NCBI GenBank assembly: GCA_003164305.1
Contig: PLSZ01000639.1
Span: 1-6,579 of the forward strand
Origin: Acetobacteraceae bacterium
GTDB taxonomy: Bacteria > Pseudomonadota > Alphaproteobacteria > Acetobacterales > Acetobacteraceae
Reading direction: 5' to 3'
Length of the DNA stretch: 6,579 nt
How positions within the stretch are numbered: the stretch's first letter is position 1; the number at the start of each line of letters is the position of its first letter. This document shows positions 1 through 6,435 of the stretch, one piece after another. The translations under genes and the position numbers were made by a program. The notes beneath the pieces were generated by a model, which saw only the letters and a program-made list of their open reading frames with translations, was not told the DNA's origin and made no database searches.

Positions 1-2
1 GT

Positions 3-632
3 CAGGCCGGCGGCTCCGCCCGAGGCCGTACCTTCGCCGCTCGCTGGGCCGAAACGATCATCGCCTCGGCCGGCAGCATCGCGGCGATGAAGTCGTTCCG
101 CGAGGACATCCGTGCGAAAGCCGCGGCTTTTGGACGCAACCCGGACCACATCAAGGTCCTGTTCATGATTTCCCCGTTGGTGGACGAATCCCTCGACGCC
201 GCGAAAGCCCGCCGCCAGGGACAAATCGACGAGGCCAACGCGCACGCCGACTTCCATCTCGCTTCCCTGTCCCGCCTGACCGGCATCGATTTCTCGAAGT
301 TTGGGATGGACGAAGTTCTGCCCGACCTTAAATCCAACGGCCACCAGACGATCGCGGCCCATTGCAGCGGCCGCACGCCGCGGCAACTCCTGGAATCCGG
401 CAGATCGCTCAAGGATGTCAGCCTGCTCGGCACCGCCGACATGGTGGCGCGAGAAATGTCGGATCTGATCGATGAAGTCGGCGGCGACGGATTCCTGATC
501 ATGTATCCCGAACTGACCCGCCGCTATATCGCCGAAATCGCCGATGGCCTGGTGCCGGCCTTACAAAAACTCGGTGTGGTGCGGGAACGCTACCAACACG
601 TCATGCTGCGCGATAACCTGCTGGAATTTTAA
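3..632 (+). CDS. LLM-class FMN-dependent monooxygenase, NtaA/SnaA/DszA type (C-terminal part)
   Basis: The open frame runs in from the left edge and gives about 209 codons ending in TAA, so the N-terminal half is outside the window. The fragment opens with QAGGSARGRTFAARWAETI, the 'Q-A-G-x-S-x-x-G-R-x-F-A-A-R-x-A' block typical of the NtaA/SnaA/DszA branch of bacterial-luciferase-like oxidoreductases. It then has a D-x-R-x-K-A-A-x-x-G-R-x-P-D-H-I-K stretch and ends with a 'GGDGFLIMYPEL' barrel strand and the 'LVPALQKLGVVRERY' tail. Members are about 440 aa, use FMNH2 delivered by a separate reductase, and oxygenate small organic compounds such as chelators, sulfur compounds or other xenobiotics; the substrate cannot be told here. 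The ATG at 87 is internal and not the real start, because family sequence continues upstream of it. The gene converges on the next gene with a 27-bp gap. The family is secure; the role is open. Confidence 0.9.
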   Translation, partial: QAGGSARGRTFAARWAETIIASAGSIAAMKSFREDIRAKAAAFGRNPDHIKVLFMISPLVDESLDAAKARRQGQIDEANAHADFHLASLSRLTGIDFSKFGMDEVLPDLKSNGHQTIAAHCSGRTPRQLLESGRSLKDVSLLGTADMVAREMSDLIDEVGGDGFLIMYPELTRRYIAEIADGLVPALQKLGVVRERYQHVMLRDNLLEF

Positions 633-659
633 GCTGACGCTCCCAACAACCGCGCCGCT

Positions 660-1181
660 TTATAAAATGACGCAGCAACAAGCGCCCGCGTGCGATTTCC
701 GCCGGGCCGTGTAGACCGGCTGCTCCTCCAACACCGCGCCGTCATGGTTGGCGTTCCAATCAGCGATCTTCACCGTATAGGTGCCACCGTTGTACCAGAC
801 GTCCAGCGGAACGCGATACACAAAGGGAATAATCTGGGTATTGGCGAAATGCGTCGCCTTACTCTGTAATACCGCGGTCACGGGCCATCGGTTCACATCG
901 TTCGCGGCGATGTCGCCAATGAACACTGCGATGTCGGGCGAGCCTCCGGCCTGCTCTCTCATGCGGTCCAACATCTCGCCAAGGCTCTCGGTAAATCCGA
1001 ACGCCCCCTTTTCCGAACTGACGGCGGCGTGACCGCCGACGACGCGCTCGACCGGCCGCAGGCGGATGAAAATGATCGCGAGGCAGGAATCGACGTGCGG
1101 GAAGAACAGATCCTCCCCCGTTGGCAGTAGAACAACATCGTTCTTGTGTCCCTGGCCCCATTCTTCGCAATTCACGGTCAT
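660..1181 (-). CDS. Uncharacterised 173-aa protein, possible CheD-like fold
   Basis: I do not recognise a named family. The ATG at 1181 is the only sensible start: an in-frame stop lies two codons upstream (1185-1187), and a weak GGCGGA ribosome site precedes it. There is no signal peptide or membrane segment, so it is probably cytosolic. Residues 32-36 read SCLAI and residues 49-51 GGH, followed by a helix (about 66-77, LGEMLDRMREQ) and a strand, VFIGDI (86-91). That order, with Cys33 and His51 18 residues apart, resembles the catalytic Cys/His arrangement of the CheD glutamine deamidase (Cys27/His44 in Thermotoga maritima), whose fold is shared with CNF1-type toxins. This is a by-eye resemblance, not a domain assignment. 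The protein ends in GACCCVIL, a Cys cluster matching a CaaX box. Base composition looks less GC-rich than ftsK. It lies 133 bp downstream of the permease gene on the same strand; co-transcription is uncertain. Confidence 0.6.
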   Translation of the reverse strand: MTVNCEEWGQGHKNDVVLLPTGEDLFFPHVDSCLAIIFIRLRPVERVVGGHAAVSSEKGAFGFTESLGEMLDRMREQAGGSPDIAVFIGDIAANDVNRWPVTAVLQSKATHFANTQIIPFVYRVPLDVWYNGGTYTVKIADWNANHDGAVLEEQPVYTARRKSHAGACCCVIL

Positions 1182-1289
1182 GGTTCATTCCGCCATGCTG
1201 AGAGCGGAGGAGATTGGCGAATTTCCAAGGTTCTGACAACAACGCGGATCAGGCGCGAGGGCTCCGAGGCCGCGAACCCGCCAGGAGCA

Positions 1290-1312
1290 GCGCCCCGTGG
1301 GATCCGGGGCGC
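1290..1312 (-). terminator. GC-rich hairpin after the permease gene
   Basis: A perfect 8-bp inverted repeat (GCGCCCCG at 1290-1297, CGGGGCGC at 1305-1312) with a 7-nt loop lies just past the permease stop codon (1315-1317) in the direction of transcription. There is no T-run after it, so it is not a classical intrinsic terminator. GC-rich hairpins of this sort at gene ends are common in high-GC genomes and may slow polymerase or protect the mRNA 3' end. Confidence 0.45.
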
Positions 1313-1314
1313 GC

Positions 1315-2103
1315 TCAGCGCCGTTGTGTCAGGCCCGCCACGACAGCCAACCCGGCGCCGACACCCACCACGATCACCGTGGCGAGCGCGTAAATCTCCG
1401 GCGTCACCCCCAGCCGCGTCGCCGAGAACACCAGCATCGGCAGCGTCGTCGCGCCTGGGCCACTGGTAAAACTCGCCACCACCACGTCATCCAGCGACAG
1501 AGTGAACGCCAACAGCCATCCCGCCGCCAGCGCCGGCATCAACAACGGCACCGTCACCCACAGGAACACCCTCCACGGCGGCGCGTACAAATCCGCCGCC
1601 GCCTCCTCCAGCCCGGTCCCGAGGTCGGAAAACCGCGCTCGCACCACCACGGCGACATAGGCGACCGCGACCGAGGCATGCGCGAGCGTCACCGTTCCCG
1701 CCCCTCGCCCGGACGGCCAGCCGGTGAACCGCTCCAGCACCACGAACAGTAGCAGCAGCGACAATCCGGTGATCACCTCCGGGAGGATCAGCGGCGCGAA
1801 CAACGCCGCCTCGAACGCCGCCCGCCCGCGGAACCGGCCAAACCGCGCCAGCGCCATCCCCGCCGCCGTGCCAACCGCCAGAGCCAATGTCGCCGACACC
1901 GCCGCGATCCGCAGCGACAGAAACGCCGCGTCGAGCATCGCCGCGTCCTGGAACAGCACCCGGTACCAGCGCAACGAGAACCCGCCCCACGCCGTGACCG
2001 ACCGGGAGTCGTTGAAACTGAACCCGATCAGGAAGGCGATCGGCAAGTATAGAAACGCGTAACAGGCGATCAGCCAGGGGATCAGCCCAAACCGTGTCGT
2101 CAT
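1315..2103 (-). CDS. ABC transporter permease, PotI/PotC type (spermidine/putrescine-like)
   Basis: This 262-aa inner-membrane permease has the MetI-like (BPD_transp_1) topology. Hydrophobic segments lie at about 8-30, 62-86, 97-123, 136-155, 184-206 and 236-257. The N-terminal FLYLPIAFLIGFSFNDSR stretch and WGGFSLRWYRVLF (39-51) are typical of the PotI/PotC branch. The cytoplasmic EAA loop that docks on the ATPase starts at EEAAADLYAPPWRVFLWVTV (166-185); the usual glycine six residues after the motif's Glu is Tyr173. TLSLDDVVVASF (201-212) is another family hallmark. Length is normal for the family. The ATG at 2103 has a good AAGGGA ribosome site (complement of 2110-2115, 6-nt spacing). Such permeases work as a heterodimer with a PotH/PotB partner, an ATPase and a binding protein. 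None of these is adjacent: a divergent exporter gene lies upstream and an unrelated protein downstream. Substrate is inferred only from family: polyamine, or another small organic solute. Confidence 0.9.
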   Translation of the reverse strand: MTTRFGLIPWLIACYAFLYLPIAFLIGFSFNDSRSVTAWGGFSLRWYRVLFQDAAMLDAAFLSLRIAAVSATLALAVGTAAGMALARFGRFRGRAAFEAALFAPLILPEVITGLSLLLLFVVLERFTGWPSGRGAGTVTLAHASVAVAYVAVVVRARFSDLGTGLEEAAADLYAPPWRVFLWVTVPLLMPALAAGWLLAFTLSLDDVVVASFTSGPGATTLPMLVFSATRLGVTPEIYALATVIVVGVGAGLAVVAGLTQRR

Positions 2104-2416
2104 CGAGCATCCCTTATTGGGTGTGGGTCAGTTTGATTGTCGCCAACCTACCCGAGGTCGCGGTCGTTGGGACACTCGGCCCGAACCGCCGCATCCGACC
2201 CAAACCGGTCCTACGGAGACCGCTCGAGGCGGACCCGGTGCGTCAACCGCCGCGCACCGGATTCATGCAACGGGAAAGTCCTGTGATTTCAAGGCTCCGG
2301 CGTTGGTGCGTGTTTCCTGAGTTTCGCGTAAGCCATGAATGCCAAGGCAATATCCGGAGGGCGCGTTCTACGTATCTGACCTACCTGTCGTACCCGGCAG
2401 ATAAGGAACGGTTCGA
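2104..2416. other. Divergent intergenic region, no gene seen
   Basis: These 313 bp separate the permease start (minus) from the exporter start (plus), so both promoters should lie here. I see no convincing -35/-10 pair for either gene. The minus strand, where a PotH/PotB partner gene would be expected, has early stops and no hydrophobic stretch, so there is no recognisable remnant of one. The only clear elements are the ribosome sites at its two ends: AAGGGA for the permease (2110-2115, complement) and AAGGAA for the exporter (2403-2408). Confidence 0.6.
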
Positions 2417-3427
2417 ATGGCGATCAAAAAAAGTGCCGCGACGCCGGTCATGGGAGGCCGTGAATGGGCCATGTTGCTGGCATTGGCGGTGCTCTGGGGC
2501 GGCTCGTTTTTCTTCAACGGTGTCGCGGTGCGGGAATTACCCTCCTTCACCTTGGTGTGGCTACGCGTCGCCTGTGCTGCCGTGACCTTGCTGGTGGTGT
2601 TACGCCTGCTCGGGCACCGAATGCCAATGCAGGGTCGTGTTTGGCTCGCCTTCTTCGGGATGGGCCTGCTCAATAATGTGTTGCCCTTTGTTCTCATCGT
2701 GTGGGGCCAGCATCGCATCGCGAGTGGTCTGGCATCCATCCTGAACGCGACAACGCCTCTGTTCACGGTCCTCGTCGCACATATGCTGACGCCCGATGAA
2801 AAGCTGACGCCCTTGAAAGGTGCCGGTGTTATCCTGGGTTTCGCCGGTGCCGCGGTGATGATTGGTCCGGACGCCCTGGACGGGTTGGGTGACGGCGTGC
2901 TTGCCCAGTTCGCCTGCCTTGCCGCCGCTGTCTCGTATGCCTTCGCCGGAATTTTCGGGCGGCGGTTCAAGCGGATGGGAATCGCACCATTGGCGACAGC
3001 GGCGGGGCAAGTCAGCGCATCGACGGTCCTACTCCTCCCGATCATGCTGCTGATCGACCGTCCGTGGACTTTGGCGATGCCCCACGCCACGACCTGGGCC
3101 GCGGTATTGGGAGTGGGATTGCTCTCAACCGCTTTGGCTTACGTATTGTATTTCCGCATTCTCGCCGCGGCGGGTGCGACCAACCTTTTACTCGTCACCT
3201 TTTTGATCCCCGTCAGCGCGATCCTACTTGGGGCGCTTGTACTGGGCGAAGTGCTTCTGCCTCGGCATTTCCTCGGTATGACTCTGATTGGGGCCGGTTT
3301 GGCCGCAATCGACGGTCGACTGTTTCACCGGCCTCGCGACAAGGCGCGGGTCTCTCCAAAGCCAAGAGCAGTTCCATCGGTCGCCAAACCCGACCAGGCG
3401 GTGTTTTCCGATCGCGGAGGGATCTGA
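2417..3427 (+). CDS. DMT-superfamily transporter with two EamA domains
   Basis: This 336-aa integral membrane protein has two tandem EamA repeats and about ten hydrophobic helices. Repeat one spans about residues 17-149, with LWGGSFFFNGVAVRELP (26-42) and the hallmark GLASILNATTPLFTVLVAHM (104-123) followed by DEKL. Repeat two spans about 161-299, with LSTALAYVLYFRILA (236-250), LLLVTFLIPVSAILLGALVL (257-276) and GE at 277-278. A basic, polar tail of about 35 residues follows the last helix and should face the cytoplasm. The family exports amino acids, metabolites or drugs, usually by proton antiport; the substrate cannot be assigned. The ATG at 2417 has an AAGGAA ribosome site (2403-2408) at 8-nt spacing. 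The gene stands alone, with the divergent permease upstream and 258 bp before ftsK. Its codon choice is visibly less GC-biased than that of ftsK, consistent with a different history but not proof of transfer. Confidence 0.92.
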   Translation: MAIKKSAATPVMGGREWAMLLALAVLWGGSFFFNGVAVRELPSFTLVWLRVACAAVTLLVVLRLLGHRMPMQGRVWLAFFGMGLLNNVLPFVLIVWGQHRIASGLASILNATTPLFTVLVAHMLTPDEKLTPLKGAGVILGFAGAAVMIGPDALDGLGDGVLAQFACLAAAVSYAFAGIFGRRFKRMGIAPLATAAGQVSASTVLLLPIMLLIDRPWTLAMPHATTWAAVLGVGLLSTALAYVLYFRILAAAGATNLLLVTFLIPVSAILLGALVLGEVLLPRHFLGMTLIGAGLAAIDGRLFHRPRDKARVSPKPRAVPSVAKPDQAVFSDRGGI

Positions 3428-3621
3428 ATACACGAGGCCGGGCAATTCCCCTACGTCGCGGGTTTTGACCCGAGGCGGAAATATGTATTGTGCTTGTCTT
3501 TTACTTGCTGCGCCATTCTTGATTCATGCATCAACGCCGACCCGCGACACCCGCTGAATCGACCGGGATCACCGAGCCTGCGAGAGTCCGGTTTCCACCC
3601 ATCGCCCCCTTCGTACAACCG

Positions 3622-3650
3622 TTGGGAATCCACGACCAACCGACTATAAA
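3622..3650 (+). promoter_or_regulatory. Candidate sigma70-type promoter for ftsK
   Basis: TTGGGA (3622-3627) and TATAAA (3645-3650) are separated by exactly 17 bp and match the housekeeping consensus at 4/6 and 5/6 positions. Transcription would begin near 3657, leaving a leader of about 30 nt before the ATG at 3686. This is the best promoter-like pair in the 258-bp gap after the exporter gene. It is inferred from sequence only. Confidence 0.5.
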
Positions 3651-3671
3651 GGTTCCTTACCCGTCAGCTCC

Positions 3672-3677
3672 AGGTGA
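3672..3677 (+). promoter_or_regulatory. Ribosome binding site that decides the ftsK start
   Basis: AGGTGA (3672-3677) sits 8 nt before the ATG at 3686. An in-frame GTG at 3674 lies inside this same motif and has no ribosome site of its own at a suitable distance. The motif therefore favours the ATG at 3686 and makes the GTG an unlikely start. Confidence 0.65.
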
Positions 3678-3685
3678 CAAGACCC

Positions 3686-6142
3686 ATGGCCACGACAAGC
3701 CGGGCGACAGCCAGCCGGCCCACAGGCTCTCCCCGCGGCGGCACGTTGCCCGCCCGCCGGTCCGCCCTCGGTGGCCACACCGCCGAACTGGCCGGCCTGG
3801 CGCTCGCCTGCGTCGGCCTGGCGCTGCTGATCGCTCTTGGTTCCTACGATCCGCACGATCCGTCGTTGAACACCGCCTCCTCCCGCGGCACCCATAACCT
3901 GGTCGGCCCGTTGGGAGCGATCGTCGCCGACCTGTTGTTGCAAAGCTTCGGTTGCGCCGCCGCCCTGCCCGGCCTGACCATGCTCGTCTGGGCCTGGCGC
4001 CTCGTGTCCCGCCGCGGCATGGGCTCGGTCGCGGTCCGCCTCGCCTCGCTTCTGGGCTCCATTCCCGTCTGCGCCGCCGTGCTCGCCTCCCTGTCGTCCG
4101 AGGGCGCGGTGACCTGGCCGACCCTCGCCGGTCCTGGCGGCGCCTCCGGCCGGCTGTTGGCCGAAGCCGCCCTCAGCTTCAGCGGCCGCCTGGCCGGGCC
4201 GGCGGGCGAGGCGCTGGCCTGGATGGGGGGAGTCGGCCTGTCGGTCGCCCTGGTCGCGCTGGCCCTGGGCCTGACCATCTCCGAGTGGCGCTCGGCGGGC
4301 CAGGCCGCGAAAACCGCCGCCCATGCCACCGCCGGCGGCGCCCGTTCAGGCTGGCGCTGGCTGGGCTGGGGCATCCTGCCGGTGCCGCGCTTCGCCGCGC
4401 TGACCAGTTACGTCCCCGCGACCTTCCGCGCCCGCACCGCTCCCGCGTTCGAGGGACCGATGGCCGGCCCGCCCGAAGTTCGCCCGGAATACCAGCCGCT
4501 CGATCCCGAACCGTTTCCCGATCGCCCGCTGGATCCGCCCATGCCGCGCACGCCGCCCCGCCCGCCGCGCAAGCCGCCGACTGTCTCGTCCGGCGCCAAT
4601 CAGGGGATCCTGCCGCTGACCGAGACCGGCTGGCGTTTCCCGCCGTTGTCCCTGCTGCACCCGCCGCCGCTTCCGTCCGTCTCGGGCCCAACCCGCGAGG
4701 CGCTGGAAGGCAACGCCCGCCTGCTGATCAAGGTGCTCGCCGATTACGGCGTCAAAGGCACCATCGTCGACTTCCGGCCCGGCCCGGTGGTGACCCTGTA
4801 CGAACTGGAGCCCGAGCCCGGCATTCGCAGCGCCCGCGTGATCGGCCTCGCCGACGACGTGGCGCGCAGCCTGTCCGTGACCGCCGTGCGCATCGCCACC
4901 GTCCCCGGCCGCAACGTGATCGGCATCGAGGTGCCGAACGCCAAACGCGACACCGTGTACCTCAGCGAAATCCTGTCCAGCGAGGAGGTCCGCAAACACT
5001 CGGGCCGCCTGCCGATCGCGTTGGGCAAGAACATCGGCGGCCAGGCCGTGGTGTCCGACCTGACGCGGATGCCGCATCTGATGATCGCCGGCACCACAGG
5101 CTCCGGCAAGTCGGTCGGCGTCAACGCGATGATCCTGTCGTTGCTGTACCGCTTGTCGCCCGATCAATGCCGCATGATCCTGATCGACCCGAAGATGCTG
5201 GAATTATCCATCTATGACGGCATTCCGCATCTGATGGCCCCCGTGGTCACCGAGCCGGCGAAAGCCGTCACGGCGCTGAAATGGGTGGTCCGGGAGATGG
5301 AGCGCCGTTACCGGGCGATGAGCCAGCTCAGCGTCCGCAACATCGGCGGCTATAACGAACGCGTCGAGGATGCCCGCCGTAAGGGCGAGGTCGTGACCCG
5401 CCGCGTGCAAACCGGTTTTGACTCCGAAACGGGCCGCCCGACCTTCGAGGAACAGCCGCTGGCCCTGGAAGCGTTGCCCTTCATCGTCGTCGTGGTCGAT
5501 GAAATGGCCGACCTGATGATGGTCGCCGGCAAGGAAATCGAGGCCGCCGTGCAGCGCCTGGCACAGATGGCGCGCGCCGCCGGCATTCACGTGATCATGG
5601 CGACGCAGCGGCCCTCGGTCGACGTCATCACCGGCACGATCAAGGCCAACTTTCCGACCCGGATTTCGTTTCAGGTGATTTCCAAGTTCGACTCCCGTAC
5701 CATTCTGGGCGAGCAAGGCGCCGAACAATTGCTCGGCATGGGCGACATGCTGTTCATGCAAGGCGGCGGGCGGATCACCCGCGTGCACGGACCGTTCGTT
5801 TCGGATGAGGAAGTGGAACGCGTCGTCGCCTTCCTGCGCGAACAGGCCGAGCCGGTGTATCTCGATGAGGTCACCGAACCGGTCGACAAGGACGACGATT
5901 CGGCGATGTCCGGTATCTCCGTTGCCGGCGACGGCGAGAAGGGCCTGTTCGATCAGGCCGTCGATCTGGTGGCGCGCGAAGGCAAGGCCACGACGTCGTT
6001 CATCCAACGGCATCTGAACATCGGCTACAACCGCGCGGCCAAGCTGATCGAGCAGATGGAGAAGGAAGGCATGGTCGGCCCGGCGAACCATGTGGGCAAG
6101 CGGGAGATTTTGTTGCGAAGGACGAATAAGGACGAGGATTAG
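3686..6142 (+). CDS. ftsK: DNA translocase FtsK
   Basis: FtsK is a septum-anchored, ATP-driven hexameric motor that pumps chromosome ends across the closing division septum and activates XerCD recombination at dif. From the ATG at 3686 the product is 818 aa. The N-terminal anchor has about four membrane helices (roughly 31-53, 73-104, 115-137, 181-197). A Pro-rich linker (about 255-335) follows, much shorter than in E. coli FtsK (about 1,330 aa in total) but normal for alphaproteobacterial forms. The alpha-domain begins near 336. The RecA-like motor has Walker A GTTGSGKS (469-476, Lys475) and Walker B VVVVDEMAD with Asp605/Glu606, then MATQRPSVDVITG and the FQVISKFDSRTILGEQGAEQ block. The C-terminal winged-helix gamma domain (about 753-812), which reads KOPS polarity sequences and contacts XerD, is present, so the gene appears complete. 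An in-frame GTG at 3674 would add four residues but lies inside the ribosome site. The last base of the TAG stop is the first base of the palindromic element that follows. Confidence 0.97.
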   Translation: MATTSRATASRPTGSPRGGTLPARRSALGGHTAELAGLALACVGLALLIALGSYDPHDPSLNTASSRGTHNLVGPLGAIVADLLLQSFGCAAALPGLTMLVWAWRLVSRRGMGSVAVRLASLLGSIPVCAAVLASLSSEGAVTWPTLAGPGGASGRLLAEAALSFSGRLAGPAGEALAWMGGVGLSVALVALALGLTISEWRSAGQAAKTAAHATAGGARSGWRWLGWGILPVPRFAALTSYVPATFRARTAPAFEGPMAGPPEVRPEYQPLDPEPFPDRPLDPPMPRTPPRPPRKPPTVSSGANQGILPLTETGWRFPPLSLLHPPPLPSVSGPTREALEGNARLLIKVLADYGVKGTIVDFRPGPVVTLYELEPEPGIRSARVIGLADDVARSLSVTAVRIATVPGRNVIGIEVPNAKRDTVYLSEILSSEEVRKHSGRLPIALGKNIGGQAVVSDLTRMPHLMIAGTTGSGKSVGVNAMILSLLYRLSPDQCRMILIDPKMLELSIYDGIPHLMAPVVTEPAKAVTALKWVVREMERRYRAMSQLSVRNIGGYNERVEDARRKGEVVTRRVQTGFDSETGRPTFEEQPLALEALPFIVVVVDEMADLMMVAGKEIEAAVQRLAQMARAAGIHVIMATQRPSVDVITGTIKANFPTRISFQVISKFDSRTILGEQGAEQLLGMGDMLFMQGGGRITRVHGPFVSDEEVERVVAFLREQAEPVYLDEVTEPVDKDDDSAMSGISVAGDGEKGLFDQAVDLVAREGKATTSFIQRHLNIGYNRAAKLIEQMEKEGMVGPANHVGKREILLRRTNKDED

Positions 6143-6187
6143 GCGACGGCCAACAATAACCGGGTCGCCCGGCGAACCATCGTGTAT

Positions 6188-6213
6188 CGTCATCCCCGGG
6201 CTCGACCCGGGGA
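6188..6213 (+). repeat. Inner palindromic repeat, left arm
   Basis: This arm holds GTCATCCCCGGGCTCGACCC and continues to GGGGA. It contains its own hairpin: CCCCGGG and CCCGGGG around CTCGA. Its exact reverse complement is at 6241-6266. Repeats of this wording are familiar between genes in Alphaproteobacteria; that is general knowledge, not a search result. Confidence 0.8.
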
Positions 6214-6240
6214 TCCATCCAGGCACCGTGCGGCGATTGG

Positions 6241-6266
6241 TCCCCGGGTCGAGCCCGGGGATGACG
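6241..6266 (-). repeat. Inner palindromic repeat, right arm
   Basis: This is the exact reverse complement of 6188-6213 over all 26 bases, separated from it by 27 nt. Pairing stops at both ends of the arm and resumes in the outer repeat at 6285-6312. The arm also has the internal 7-bp hairpin seen in the left arm. Confidence 0.8.
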
Positions 6267-6349
6267 GGAAGGCCCGGCGCGTCAGGCGACTCGTTTATTG
6301 TTGGGCGTCGCCTTAGGCGAGTTTCCCGCCCTGGTCAGAAGCGCATATG

Positions 6350-6378
6350 TTGGTGAGCGCCATTATGGGGCTCACCAA
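6350..6378. promoter_or_regulatory. Inverted repeat, candidate operator of the antitoxin-like gene
   Basis: A perfect 9-bp inverted repeat, TTGGTGAGC (6350-6358) and GCTCACCAA (6370-6378), has an 11-nt spacer and lies 57 bp upstream of the antitoxin-like start. A third copy of the half-site core CTCACC lies at 6411-6416, 40 bp after the second. Ribbon-helix-helix antitoxins usually repress their own operon by binding repeated half-sites, so an operator role is plausible. No T-run follows on either strand, which argues against a terminator. Confidence 0.45.
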
Positions 6379-6383
6379 AAACA

Positions 6384-6410
6384 TTGAGTCGTCCGGTCAT
6401 CCCCGATACT
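6384..6410 (+). promoter_or_regulatory. Weak promoter candidate for the antitoxin-like gene
   Basis: TTGAGT (6384-6389) and GATACT (6405-6410) each match the sigma70 consensus at 4/6 positions, but the 15-bp spacer is shorter than ideal. The pair lies between the inverted repeat at 6350-6378 and the extra CTCACC half-site at 6411-6416, where a repressor could block it. This is suggestive only. Confidence 0.3.
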
Positions 6411-6435
6411 CTCACCGCTGTGAAGGAATCGCATT

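Larger units (their letters stand above)
6142..6312. mobile_element. MITE-like nested palindromic element abutting ftsK
   Basis: A 171-bp element symmetrical about position 6227. The outer inverted repeats (6142-6169 and 6285-6312) match at 25 of 28 positions and begin GGCGACG. The inner repeats (6188-6213 and 6241-6266) are a perfect 26-bp pair. The 18-nt linkers between outer and inner repeats are equal in length but mostly unpaired, and the central spacer is 27 nt. TTA lies immediately outside both ends (6139-6141 and 6313-6315), as a target duplication would. There is no coding capacity. Read as RNA it would fold into one long hairpin, so it may also act as the 3' end or terminator of the ftsK transcript. 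Non-autonomous transposition by a transposase acting in trans is inference. Confidence 0.65.

Noticed and set aside
637..653. GACGCTCCCAACAACCG near the monooxygenase stop, similar to the outer arm of the palindromic element
   Set aside because: The match needs gaps, covers few bases and has no mirrored partner nearby, so it is likely coincidence.
1487..2110. Long open frame of 207 codons on the minus strand overlapping the permease gene
   Set aside because: It is a shadow of the permease in another frame: low-complexity Gly/Arg/Val protein with no domain pattern, while the overlapping frame gives a clear permease.
3459..3472. CGGGT-TTTG-ACCCG hairpin after the exporter gene as a terminator
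   Set aside because: Only 5 bp of stem and no T-run follows; too weak to call.
3578..3607. Stretch GAGAGTCCGGTTTCCACCC resembling a tRNA 3' half
   Set aside because: No 5-bp T-stem with a 7-nt loop, and no matching acceptor or anticodon arm upstream.
3674..3676. GTG start for ftsK four codons upstream
   Set aside because: It lies inside the AGGTGA motif that serves the ATG at 3686 and has no ribosome site of its own.
3952..5217. Open frame of 421 codons on the plus strand within ftsK
   Set aside because: Arg/Pro-rich shadow frame of ftsK caused by high GC content; the ftsK frame carries all the motor motifs.
5204..6226. Open frame of 340 codons on the minus strand opposite ftsK
   Set aside because: Antisense shadow of the conserved FtsK motor and gamma domain, rich in His/Asp/Arg with no recognisable domain, and it runs into the palindromic element.
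6396..6405. GTCATCCCCG, identical to the start of the inner palindromic arm
   Set aside because: Only 10 bases match and the similarity stops at once; it could be a repeat fragment or chance.
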